64,000 nt of DNA from Conus ventricosus (Eukaryota; Mollusca; Gastropoda; Neogastropoda; Conidae), in the NCBI GenBank assembly GCA_018398815.1, contig CM031621.1, positions 713,715 to 777,714 of the forward strand, written 5' to 3'. Position numbers and translations under genes: made by a program. Positions 10,003 through 22,700 of this stretch are shown here, piece after piece (position 1 is the stretch's first letter; every line of letters begins with the position of its first letter). Under the pieces are notes generated by a model. It did no database searches and was not told the origin of the DNA. It saw nothing but the letters and a program-made list of their open reading frames with translations.

Positions 10003-12763
10003 GTTTTGTTCAAGCAGAATGATCTGAATCAATTGTCTACATTATAATCATTTCAAATGCAGGAAATTTTACTCAGTCTCTGCATACTTTCATTACAACA
10101 TCTGAATCAAATTCAGAGGCACGGAAGATGAGACTGAAAAAAAAAACAAAAAAACCACAAGATGTCTGTATGGAGGTAAAGCATTCATGAATACAGACAG
10201 AACTGCAGTCAACATAAAACAAACCTCCAGTCTGATCTTTTTTCTTTCTTTTTCCGTGTGATAAATTCGTTGAAGTGTATTGTAAAGGCACATAAGATTT
10301 TTAAAAATCATTCTCCACTGAAATGTTTTCTTTTCCTCAAACGCACCCATCAGTCGGCACTAAACTCTGAACAGCTCTTTAGACAAACACAACGTTCTGA
10401 AAAACAAACTAAGCAGCAGAAGGCTCAGGTGATTTGTTCAGATCTAGTCTATATAAGTGTAAGCTTAACGAGAGCAAAACTTGAATCAAAGACAAGCAAA
10501 CGTATGATGGCCTAAAATGGTTTGCGAATGAAGAGACAGCATTTATGGTTTTCTTTACCAGTACACACGTACATGGCATCAACGCTAAAACATTAAAAAT
10601 GTACAATTTGCTTCTGAAATTTTTTTTAAAGCAAGTGACTGGGAAGAAGCATTCAGTCACACTATGATGCACTAAAAAAAAAATGCAGTTCCAATCGAGT
10701 ACTGAGCAAACACACAGACACATGCACACAATGCATGCATACATACATATGCTATGCATGCCCGCAAACACACAGTCTCGCACACGCATACACACAGTCT
10801 CGCACAGACACTTCAAGGAAACATCCCCAGAGCAGACCGACATCAGAAAACAAATAAAATGAGCACCTATGCAGAGATCAACCCAAGGCTTTAGACACAA
10901 GCTCAACGATGCTATCTCCATCCGGTCAGTCCAGCACTATTTCTCAGCTAGCGACATTTGATGCTCCATGTTTTTCCTGTTCAGCAGTCTTGGTCGACCC
11001 ACGATAATTTTTGACACAAGGAATTTAACCTACACAGCTAAGATTTATTTTCTGATCAGTACAATAAAAACATTTTGCAAGATGGACAGTGTGTGTGCAT
11101 GTGCATGCATATGTGTATTGAATGGGCAAGTGTGTGCATGTATACTTATTTGCAACTAAGACTGTAGCAGACATTTCAGAAACAAACAGAACTTGTACAC
11201 CGAGTTTTCTATCAATGTACACTGACACAGGCTTCCAAATATCTGCACAGTGGGAATTACAACACCAGTGAAAAAAAGATTTTGTTTCCAATACCCATGT
11301 TTTCTCAAGTCTTATCATTTGCTCTGAATTTTAATTTCATATAATTGTCTCGACGTTTTCAAACTGTATGTCGGTCTTAATCATCAGTTTGTATTCCGTG
11401 ACATTCTTGGAATGTCTCAGTTAGCTGTAGCATCACCTTTTGATGACCATATTGAGTGGTCAGTTGTTTTAAGATGAACTTGTGTGCATTCCCTGTGGAC
11501 TGCTCTGGTGATGCTGTGGCAGGACAAAGCTGGATGTGGCTGTGCCTGTGCCTGAGAGAGCCAGAAAGAGCAATCTGAGCACTGAGGGGCACAGAGTATG
11601 AGACGTTTTTAAAAATTCATGCATACAGCCCATCTGTCCACAATTTGTTAGTTTGCGACAACTCTTTAGCATTAAGAGCTAATCTGGTAATTACTATACT
11701 TCGATACAAAGCTGAGAAGAAATGCTTTATCCTGCCAATCAAAACCTGGACCATCCTCGTTCACACCTTCGCCTCCATATAAATACACTGATTTCTAGAA
11801 GTATGGCACAAGGTTAATGCATCACAGTGACAGGCAGGTAGCTTCATTTCCCTAACATTCCTGGCAGGCTTGAGTACTTGTGAACTTTGCCATCTTCAGC
11901 TAATGCATCCATCGTGAAGAAAAAGACAGTTACTTCTCGCCGCCTGGAACACTAACCTACAGAATTGTACATGGATGGGCAAATGGGGGTAATTCAATCC
12001 CACAGGCCATCCTTCAAAACATCCATTGTAGCCGTCACTGTCGGAGATGTTAGAGGGTTTACACACCTTCCAGCCCATTCTTGGGTACATCATCATAACG
12101 GTCATTATAGTTCAGACACTTTAAGAGTTACTGATCTCACCCCTTCCTACTTGAGAGTCCATGAATCTCTGTAAAGCTTCCAATTAAAAGAAGAGGTCAT
12201 GAACGCGGGCACAGAAATCAGATGAAGAGACTTGCACTGGGTAAGCTCGTGCACACAGAGATCTACAAATGTAGGATAGAAAAAAACCAAGTCATGATAC
12301 AGACCTTTTGAAGCCAAGTTCTACAATCCTGGAACCACTTCATACCCACTGAATGATAGTCCCTTCAAACGGACCTGCCAAAGGACAATGCTGCCTTTTC
12401 CTTTCCTAAGCTGCCAGAACAGGACGGCACAAAAGCATCTGTGACAGGCGACAGAGATGGTTTGATTCCTCGTTCTGATGGGTGTGTGTTCATTCAGGCA
12501 TCTCCACTGCCTTCCCCATTGGCAGAGATGAGAGAGTCGCTGGTCCTTAATTGTGACCTTGAAACACTTCAGAAACCTTTTTATTTCGTTCTCTGTGATT
12601 CTGCTGCAGACTTGCTTCACTTGCTTCCACAACAAAGAAAAATGAAACCTGCTGGAGACAATTCAGATGAGGTTCAGTACTAGCTTTCATTTCCTTTGTT
12701 GGCACTAATCGTCTCATTCTTTATCAGCTCCAAACGTTTTCATTAGCAGGTGTTTGAAATGTT
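10003..12763. other. Unique DNA, no gene recognised
   Basis: The longest low-repeat stretch outside the gene. It has a degenerate CA/CGCACA tract at about 10700-10810 and TG-rich bits at 11085-11145. Open frames on both strands are short and have no recognisable domain. An unrecognised UTR or exon cannot be excluded. Confidence 0.5.
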
Positions 12764-15303
12764 TGCCGTTCTGTCCCCCTGATACAGCTGTAATCACACT
12801 GCTATACTGTGTCTGTCCCCCTGATACAGCTGTAATCACACTGCTATACTGTGCCGTTCTGTCCCCCTGATACAGCTGTAATCACACTGCTATACTGTGC
12901 CGTTCTGTCCCCTGATACAGCTGTAATCACACTGCTATACTGTGCCGTTCTGTCCCCCTGATACAGCTGTAATCACACTGCTATACTGTGCCGTTCTGTC
13001 CCCCTGATACAGCTGTAATCACACTGCTATACTGTGCCGTTCTGTCCCCCTGATACAGCTGTAATCACACTGCTATACTGTGCCGTTCTGTCCCCTGATA
13101 CAGCTGTAATCACACTGCTACACTGTGCCGTTCTGTCCCCCTGATACAGCTGTAATCACACTGCTATACTGTGCCGTTCTGTCCCCCTGATACAGCTGTA
13201 ATCACACTGCTACACTGTGCCGTTCTGTCCCCCTGATACAGCTGTAATCACACTGCTATACTGTGTCTGTCCCCCTGATACAGCTGTAATCACACTGCTA
13301 TACTGTGCCTTTCTGTCCCCCTGATACAGCTGTAATCACACTGCTATACTGTGCCGTTCTGTCCCCCTGATACAGCTGTAATCACACTGCTATAATTTGC
13401 CGTTCTGTCCCCCTGATACAGCTGTAATCACATTGCTATACTGTGCCGTTCTGTCCCCCTGATACAGCTGTAATCACACTGCTATACTGTGCCGTTCTGT
13501 CCCCCTGATACAGCTGTAATCACATTGCTATACTGTGCCGTTCTGTCCCCCTGATACAGCTGTAATCACACTGCTATACTGTGCCGTTCTGTCCCCCTGA
13601 TACAGCTGTAATCCCACTGCTATACTGTGCCGTTCTGTCCCCCTGATACAGCTGTAATCACACTGCTATACTGTGCCGTTCTGTCCCCCTGATACAGCTG
13701 TAATCACACTGCTATACTGTGCCGTTCTGTCCCCCTGATACAGCTGTAATCACACTGCTATACTGTGCCGTTCTGTCCCCCTGATACAGCTGTAATCACA
13801 CTGCTATACTGTGCCGTTCTGTCCCCCTGATACAGCTGTAATCACACTGCTATACTGTGCCGTTCTGTCCCCCTGATACAGCTGTAATCACACTGCTATA
13901 CTGTGCCGTTCTGTCCCCCTGATACAGCTGTAATCACACTGCTATACTGTGCCGTTCTGTCCCCTGATACAGCTGTAATCACACTGCTATACTGTGTCTG
14001 TCCCCCTGATACAGCTGTAATCACTGCTATACTGTGCCGTTCTTTCCCCCTGATACAGCTGTAATCACACTGCTATACTGTGCCGTTCTGTCCCACTGAT
14101 ACAGCTGTAATCACACTGCTATACTGTGTCTTTCTGTCCCCCTGATACAGCTGTAATCACACTGCTATACTGTGCCGTTCTGTCCCCCTGATACAGCTGT
14201 AATCACACTGCTATACTGTGCCGTTCTGTCCCCCTGATACAGCTGTAATCACACTGCTATACTGTGCCGTTCTGTCCCGCTGATACAGCTGTAATCACAC
14301 TGCTATACTGTGCCGTTCTGTCCCCCTGATACAGCTGTAATCACACTGCTATACTGTGTCTGTCCCCCTGATACAGCTGTAATCACACTGCTATACTGTG
14401 CCGTTCTGTCCCCCTGATACAGCTGTAATCACACTGCTATACTGTGCCGTTCTGTCCCCTGATACAGCTGTAATCACACTGCTATACTGTGCCGTTCTGT
14501 CCCCCTGATACAGCTGTAATCACACTGCTATACTGTGTCTGTCCCCCTGATACAGCTGTAATCACACTGCTATACTGTGTCTTTCTGTCCCCCTCATACA
14601 GCTGTAATCACACTGCTATACTGTGCCGTTCTGTCCCCTGATACAGCTGTAATCACACTGCTATACTGTGCCGTTCTGTCCCCCTGATACAGCTGTAATC
14701 ACACTGCTATACTGTGTCTGTCCCCCTGATACAGCTGTAATCACACTGCTATACTGTGTCTTTCTGTCCCCCTGATACAGCTGTAATCACACTGCTATAC
14801 TGTGCCGTTCTGTCCCCCTGATACAGCTGTAATCACACTGCTATACTGTGTCTTTCTGTCCCCCTGATACAGCTGTAATCACACTGCTATACTGTGGCGT
14901 TCTGTCCCCCTGATACAGCTGTAATCACACTGCTATACTGTGCCGTTCTGTCCCCCTGATACAGCTGTAATCACACTGCTATACTGTGCCGTTCTGTCCC
15001 CCTGATACAGCTGTAATCACACTGCTATACTGTGCTGTTCTGTCCCCTGATACAGCTGTAATCACACTGCTATACTGTGCCGTTCTGTCCCCCTGATACA
15101 GCTGTAATCACACTGCTATACTGTGTCTGTCCCCCTGATACAGCTGTAATCACACTGCTATACTGTGCCGTTCTGTCCCCCTGATACAGCTGTAATCACA
15201 CTGCTATACTGTGCCGTTCTGTCCCCCTGATACAGCTGTAATCACACTGCTATACTGTGCCGTTCTGTCCCCCTGATACAGCTGTAATCACACTGCTATA
15301 CAG
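12764..15303. repeat. Minisatellite, 46-bp unit, about 55 copies
   Basis: The unit is gccgttctgtccccctgata + cagctgtaatcacactgcta + tactgt. Copies are nearly identical; variants are a missing C in ccccc, a short form lacking gccgttc, and single substitutions. High homogeneity suggests recent expansion or conversion. Confidence 0.98.
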
Positions 15304-16190
15304 TGAAGGTGGAAAACAGAGAGCCAGCAACGGTCCACTTCACATTCTGCCCATGTCCCATTGTGACTGCCATCCAGCTACAGCCATCCTTGACCAACTT
15401 CCCATCCTGCTGACGCTGCCCTGAGCACATCCATGGTATCATACTGTCCAGCCCCCTTCCTTGACCCTTGACCAATACTCCATCAGACTCTTAGCAGTGG
15501 AACCGAAAATGAAAAACATCAGGATGCAAAAGTTCCCAAGGAAAAGCCATGCAGTGTTCTATGTCCCTGTTGTCTCCAAGCTCGTGGACAGTGTGGCTGC
15601 TCACCTGTTCATTGTTACTCTGAGGATCATGAGTTCATTTCTACTGGTTTTGATCTCCTCTTCTGATCAGCCACCAAACATGACACTAAAGAACAGTGCT
15701 TCTTGTTCAAAACATCTGTTTTTCTTTTCCTCAGATCCCAATGGCTAGCAGTAAGTGAAACTTGGTCAGCAAGTTTGAACGCCATTCTCAAAGTTTGAGG
15801 TTTGGAACTGAATCTAGACAGTAGGCTTCTGGGAAATGGTGCAGACGTTTCTACTGTGACTGTGTCCAAAGTCAACACCAAAGAAATACAGATCAGCTAG
15901 CGCCTGAACCCTCTTTGTGTGTGGACTCATGCAGAAGGCCAAACCAGGCACACTGTAAAAAGCTTGAAATCCATGTAAAACTTCTTGCACTATGGCAGCT
16001 GGCTAAAAATACCCAGTATGTAATGACACTAAAAACAGCACTGCTGATAAAAAGTTTAGGTAAAAAAACAACAAAACATGGCCTTGCACATAGAAATCTC
16101 AAATGTTAATTACATGTGGTAAAGTTTTGCAGTTCATTACCACAAACAGGAGGTTCCAGTGAAACGGCAAAGTTGTCCATCCATGTTTTT
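15304..16190. other. Unique DNA between minisatellites
   Basis: No gene, RNA or mobile element was recognised here on either strand. Confidence 0.55.
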
Positions 16191-16194
16191 ACCC

Positions 16195-18195
16195 TTCACA
16201 ACCCATGGCATGGTAACCATCACCACAGTCACAAGGTTTGCTAACCAGGTCACGACACAATGGCAACAATCTCATGGCTTGATTTTCATCACTAATCACA
16301 ATGTCTTGTTAACAATGACCACAACTCCATGGTTTGGTAACCACACCCTCAACGTTTGGAAACCATACCACAACTTGGTGGCTTGGTAACCACACCCTCA
16401 ACGTTTGGGAACCATACCACAACTTGGTGGCTTGGTAATCATAACCACTTTGTTTGGGAACCATACTACAACTTGGTGACTATGATCAACTATGACAAAA
16501 ATGTTGTAACAATGACCTCTGGTTCAATAGTCATGAACACCCCCCTCCATGATCACATCACCATGACCACATCCTGGAGGCTATGACCACAACCCTATGG
16601 TCTGGTAAATGAATCACATCCCCATGGTTTGATAACCAAAACCTTGACCATAATCCCAGGCTTTTGACAACCATGACCACAACTCGCAGGCCTGCTAACA
16701 TAACTTGAGGACCATGACCTGACAACGACTACCACCTCCATGGCTTGATAACTATGACCACAACCCCATGGCATGGTAACCATGACCACAACCCCATGGC
16801 ATGGTAACCATGACCACAACCCCATGACATGGTAACCATGACCACAACCCCATGACATGGTAACCATGACCACAACCCCATGACATGGTAACTACGACCA
16901 CAACCCCATGACATGGTAACTACGACCATCACCTCATCGTGTGGTAACCATAACCACAACCCCATGGCATCGTAACTACGACCATCACCTCATCGTGTGG
17001 TAACCATAACCACAACCCCATGGCATCATAACTACGACCATCACCTCATTGTGTGGTAACCATAACCACAACCCCATGGCATCGTAACTACGACCATCAC
17101 CTCATTGTGTGGTAACCATGATGACAACCCCATCATGTAACCATGACTGCAACTTCATGCCATGGTAACTACGACCATCACCTCATCGTGTGGTAACCAT
17201 GATGACAACCCCATCATGTGGTAACCATGACTGCAACTTCATGCCATGGTAACTACGACCATCACCTCATCGTGTGGTAACCATGATGACAACCCCATCA
17301 TGTGGTAACCATGACCACAACCTCATGCCATGGTAACTAATGACCATCACCTCATCGTGTGGTAACCATGATGACAACCCCATCATGTGGTAACCATGAC
17401 CACAACCTCATGCCATGGTAACTAATGACCATCACCTCATCGTGTGGTAACCCATCATGTGGTAACCATGACCATACCCCATTGTGTAGTAACCAGAACC
17501 ACTACTCCATGCTTGATAACTATGGTCACAATAGCTCGGTAACTATGACCACAAACCCAAGGGTTGGTGACCATGACTACAATCCTAGGGCTTTGTACCC
17601 ATGATTACTACTTCATCACCTGGTAACCATGACCAATGTCCCAACCATACAGCTTGGTAATCATGACCACAACCCTATGGCTTGATAACCATGACCACAT
17701 CCTCCACCCTTCCCCCCCCCTCGGCGTAGTAGCTATGACCACTACCCCAAGACTCCATGACCATGACCCTAACCACACAGCATGGTAACCATGACCATGA
17801 CTCCATGATGCAGTAACCATGACCACTACATCAAGACTCAGTGACCATCACAATAACCACACAGCTTGGTAACCATGACCACAACGATAAAGCTGAGTAA
17901 ACATGACCACTAAGCCAAGGCTTGGTGACCGTGACAACAACCACACAGCTTGGTAACCATGACCTTTACCCCAAGGCTTGGTAACCATGACCACAACCAT
18001 ACAGCTTGGTACCCATGACCACTACACCACGCCTTGGTGACCATGGCAACAACCACACAGCTTGTTATCCATGACCACTACTCCAAGGCTTGGTGACCAT
18101 GACAACAAAAACACAGCTTGTCCATGACCACTACCCCAAGGCTTGGTGACCTTGACAACAACCACACAGCTTGTTAACCATGGTCACTACTTGAC
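16195..18195. repeat. Degenerate minisatellite built on ggtaaccatgaccacaac
   Basis: Units of about 23-28 bp, locally in 60-70-bp blocks (for example 17100-17440), are far more diverged than the other arrays. The core has ggtaacc and ccatgacc, so palindromic GGTNACC and CATG sites recur. It looks like an old array with young sub-expansions. Confidence 0.85.
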
Positions 18196-19265
18196 ACGGT
18201 CACAATGATTAGAACCTTGTAACTATGGCCCTAGAAATGACCATTCTAACACTTTTCTGACATTACCGACAGTGCCACAATCTGGAAGGATTTTAGAAAC
18301 AACAAACGGCAGATGACATGCTCAGGTCTTGTGGCACTGCATCTCCGTGTTGCAGAGGGAATCCGTGTTCATTTTCTGCTAATGAGTAACAGCTTTTCAT
18401 TGAAAGCCCATCAGATATCAAATTTTCTTCCATGTAAGTTCTCATGTTTAGTTCTGGCTCTTTTCTGCTTTATGTTTTAATGTATTAGTTGAATTTAGCA
18501 CAGAATTCTCTTAAGCACATGTGGATACCAACAACACACAACATCAGTCAGTCATGTCTTTGTCTGCTGCCACTGCAACCTACCAATGAAAGTAAGTCAC
18601 CCTGCAACCCCACCCCAAAGCGCTTCCTTTCCATCCTCTACTACTACAACCCAACTTCTCCTTTTTTGCCCAGTTTTACCTGTCATTACAACCTGTCTAT
18701 GTATCCCCATTCAAAAACAGAAAAGACAACCAACGAATATGGAGAACGAAATGAAGTATTCCTGTGTAGTACAATGTCTACAGTGAGGTTACAACATTGG
18801 ATGAGTATGTGGCCACTCTGACAGGCTGTTTCTGTGATGCTGTATTTGGAAGATGTGTGCATACTAAATTCAAACACTAAGGCACAGAGGAGATGGTGTC
18901 TATGCAAGCAACCATTAGAACAAGTGCACAAAAACCAGTGTCAATACAGACACTTCTATCAACTGTCAAAAACTGCGGGTCAAGCCATATTACTTGTGTT
19001 TACGGATGTGTTCTAATCTAGTACCAATGCCTCTTTTTTTTTTTTTAAATCATATTTACAGTGACCTGCATACATCACAAATGCATAATAATGGGCAATA
19101 AAACATGTGTGGACATAGCCACACATATTATGCATTATTTACATCCATCCATGTATATGTCGTTGGACCGACACACACTCTTAAAAAATGATGCACCTGT
19201 GCGCACGCACATGCACACACACACCGAGACACACACTCTCTCACACAACCATTTAAACATATGCA
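18196..19265. other. Unique DNA downstream of the MYO19 stop
   Basis: It probably includes 3'-UTR or flank of MYO19 on minus. The nearest minus-strand ATTAAA is near 18475; no strong AATAAA was found closer. No other gene was recognised. Confidence 0.4.
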
Positions 19266-19335
19266 AGCTCGCTCTCTCTCTCTCACACACACACACTCTC
19301 TCTCTCTCTCAGGCACACACCTAAGCATGTGCACA

Positions 19336-19373
<38 letters not shown>

Positions 19374-19450
19374 GACATGTACACACACACACCACTCGCA
19401 CACATACAGACATGTACACACACACCACTCGCACACACACACAGACAAAA
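19200..19450. repeat. CT/CA microsatellite cluster
   Basis: Alternating (CT)n and (CA)n tracts with a repeated ctcgcacacatacagacatg segment. They lie just downstream of the MYO19 stop codon, possibly in its 3' UTR. Confidence 0.9.
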
Positions 19451-19538
19451 CCACCGAAAAGCACCGGTCACAGCAGTAAGGAAGATCACAACTTCAACAG
19501 TGTAGACTTTTCAGTGGTGCAGACAGTGTCCAGCATCT

Positions 19539-19757
19539 TCAGGGGTCCACAGAAGACCCCAGATCCTGTCCTCCTGACGACAGCTCTGTCAGAATATCAG
19601 GCAGTCCGCGGGGCAGCTCTCGACAAGAAGACCCCAGATCCTGTCCTCCTGACGACAGCTCTGTCAGAATATCAGGCAGTCCGCGGGGCAGCTCTCGACA
19701 GTGGATCACATGACCATACCGCAGCACACTGGCTCGTGTGTGAAAACGCACCCCACT
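19539..19757 (-). CDS. MYO19: MYO19 last exon: C-terminal mitochondrial-binding tail with 25-residue duplication
   Basis: This reads [19 protein letters not shown], then a 25-residue unit ([25 protein letters not shown]) present twice, and VDP before a TGA. The first part resembles the last conserved block of vertebrate MYO19 (KFHxRxxxLRYxxI). The unit is an exact 75-bp in-frame tandem duplication. The acceptor is strong (long T tract, gcttgcag). The stop lies at the right distance for the family's C terminus, so I take this as the terminal exon. No clear poly(A) signal was found close downstream. Confidence 0.8.
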   Translation of the reverse strand, partial: SGVRFHTRASVLRYGHVIHCRELPRGLPDILTELSSGGQDLGSSCRELPRGLPDILTELSSGGQDLGSSVDP

Positions 19758-22700
19758 CTGCAAGCAAAAAAAAAAAAAATTTTTTCAAGGCAAACAGATC
19801 GATAAGTAGAATATATACACATGAATTATCAGTAACTAAGATTTATTTATCAGTCAATTAGCTTGAAAAGTAAACAAGCTGAGACAAACAAAAAATTGCA
19901 AACTCCCCTCCTTGAGCACACCAAAACAATGACACATCTGATACTTGATACACATACTGGTGTTGGGAGACAAGTCTCACAATACACACACACACACACA
20001 CACACACACACGTACACATACACACACACACAGAGCAAAACAATACGAATCCAAACCCAACAAAATTCACCTTAACAATGCGTTGCCTGGTGATGATGCC
20101 ATCCCACACATGCATATCTCTCAGTCGTGGCCAGGTGGCAACAGTCCCTGCTAGCTGCCGACACCGCTGCAAAATGTCCTCCAGTACTTTTCTGTCGTTT
20201 CGGCGTAGCCTGTTGTCTTTTCTTCCTGTTGGCCGTCGATGCCGAACTGGTTCATGAACCATCACCCCAGAGTCATCAGACAAGTTTCCATCAGAAGCTG
20301 GTGGTTTTGGGGGGCATTTTGAAGGGTCTTCGGTAGTGGGGTAACCAGCTGTAGATGGTCTCCATTAGGAATAGAAAGGTCTTGCTCTGATGGATGCTTT
20401 TCAGCAAGGGTTGAAAGTTGCTGGGTCAAAGGACAATCTACCTCTGGGGTCAAAGACCGCAGGGTCAATGTCACATCTTTTGTCTGGTTGGTGTTTTGTT
20501 TCTGGAGCATGTGAGATTTGTGAAGCCAGTGCCGTGTTCCTGGAAACAAACCATTAAGACATTCCACATGACTCATTTTAACACTGGAAACAAACCATTA
20601 AGACATTCCACATGACTCATTTTAACACTGGAAACAAACCATTAAGACATTCCACATGACTCATTTTAACACTGGAAACAGACCATTAAGACATTCCACA
20701 TGACTCATTTTAACACTGGAAACAGACCATTACGACATTCCACATGACTCATTTTAACACTGGAAACAGACCATTACGACATTCCACATGACTCATTTTA
20801 ACACTGGAAACAGACCATTACGACATTCCACATGACTCATTTTAACACTGGAAACAAACCATTAAGACATTCCACATGACTCATTTTAACACTGGTTTAC
20901 AAAGGTATGACACTGCATTTGCAGGTGAGTTACTACACTCCTCCTTGTCTATAGACTGAAGCATTCCCACTCTATCCCTGTGACCAAAGTGCTCTCACCC
21001 AGACAGGCAAAGTGTTCCTAGTCAAATAAGCATTGAACATTCCCACTCACTCACTCATACACATAATCCATGATGGGGGAAGCTCACAAAGTAACAGCAA
21101 GAACTGTCAGAATTGCTGTTATCAAGGCAGCTCTCTCTCTCTCTCTCTCACTCATTCTTCACATCCAGAGCACACTGACCTCTCTGCAGGGTAACGGCAG
21201 CCTTCTTCATGGACACGAACTGTCTCCTTGTGCGACATGTCACCCAGGTCCGCTGTATGATGACAGTAGCCCTCTTCAGCTGAATGAAGTCTCTCCTGAC
21301 TCTCAACGTCTGCCAGGCTCTCTGTACGACAATGGCTCTCTGCCTCAAGCTGAGGAAGTGTCTCCGCATCAAGACTGTGACCCAGGCTCTCTGAAGAATG
21401 ACAGCTGCCTGCTTCAACGCCAGAAAGTCTTTCCTAGTCTTCAGCCTCAGCCAGGCTGTCTGGACGACCACAGCTGCTCGTCTCAAGCAGAGGAATTGTC
21501 GTCTGACACGGAAGGTCAGCCATGCTCTGCAGACTGTCCTGACAGCAAGGAGCTGTCTGTAGCGGCGGCGACAGCAGCGCCCTCTCCAGGCAGACTGAAG
21601 GCAGACGGCGCTGTGGTGCAGAACCAAAAGGCGGGCACATTCCAGTTCTTCCAACTGCTCAGCAAAACACACAACAAAGGACTGTTATTGGTACTGTCTG
21701 TCTGTTACATGTGAACAGTTATAAAAGGATCATGTGGTCAGTCTCTTAACTCCATCTTGTACTTCTGTGTCATGTCAACAATTAAAACACATCTTTAAAT
21801 ACAGAGACATCCGATTCAGTACCAAATATCACAACACAGTTATAAGAAATAATTAAGATGTGGGGACAAAAGTATTCAAGGATGACATTTCTGTATATTA
21901 AATATCATATATTTATGACTTGCCTGTACAAAAAGAAAAACGAGGGGGGGGGGGGCAAACTTCAAATTGTTTATGTATTGTCATTCATGATTCTGTTTCA
22001 GCAGTAATGACAATTTTTCTTATTCAACTAGTGCATAACATGCTGCCATTTCACAAACACCAGATCTTGTTTTAACCCTCCATTACTCCCCCAGCCCCCT
22101 TCCCATTTCAATAGTTTACCCTCATAGTCATTGTCACCCCGCCCCCCCCCCCCCTTCCCATTTCAATAGTTTACCCTCATAGTCATTGTCACCCCCCCCC
22201 CCCCCCCCCCCCCCCCCCCCTTCCCATTTCAATAGTTTACCCTCATAGTCATTTTCAAAAATTCTGATTTCACACACTAGACACGGTAAACAGTATCACT
22301 TCAAGTTTACTAATACTGCTTCTTACAACATGCTGAGCCAAATTACCACACACACACACAATATAGTCACAATAAGAGACAATGTTAAAAAACCCGCAAG
22401 GTAGATGATCAATATCAGAGGTCACACTCAGCAGAAGTGACCTTGCTGTTTTCATGGGGCAGATGCTGCTGGTGGGCCTGCCCAGAACAACTCTGCGCTG
22501 TCAGTCAGATAGAAAATGCCTGGAATGCAGACAGCTGATGTCCTGATTGTTGTCCTGGCCTGCCCAGAACAACTCTGCGCTGTCAGTCAGCTCAGCCGTT
22601 CAGTCACAGATAGAAAATGCCTGGAATGCAGACAGCTGATGTCCTGATTGTTGTCCTGGCCTGCCCAGAACAACTCTGCGCCGTCAGTCAGCTAGAAAAT

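Noticed and set aside
10409..10921. 170-codon Cys-rich minus-strand frame
   Set aside because: Its cysteines come from CACACA/GCACAC tracts; no domain and no splice context.
12764..15303. CRISPR-like regular repeat
   Set aside because: The whole 46-bp unit is conserved with no variable spacers, and the genome is eukaryotic. It is a minisatellite.
21070..21714. Plus-strand 214-codon open frame
   Set aside because: It is antisense to the IQ exon; the minus strand has clear IQ motifs with splice sites, and the plus peptide only mirrors the 23-residue period.
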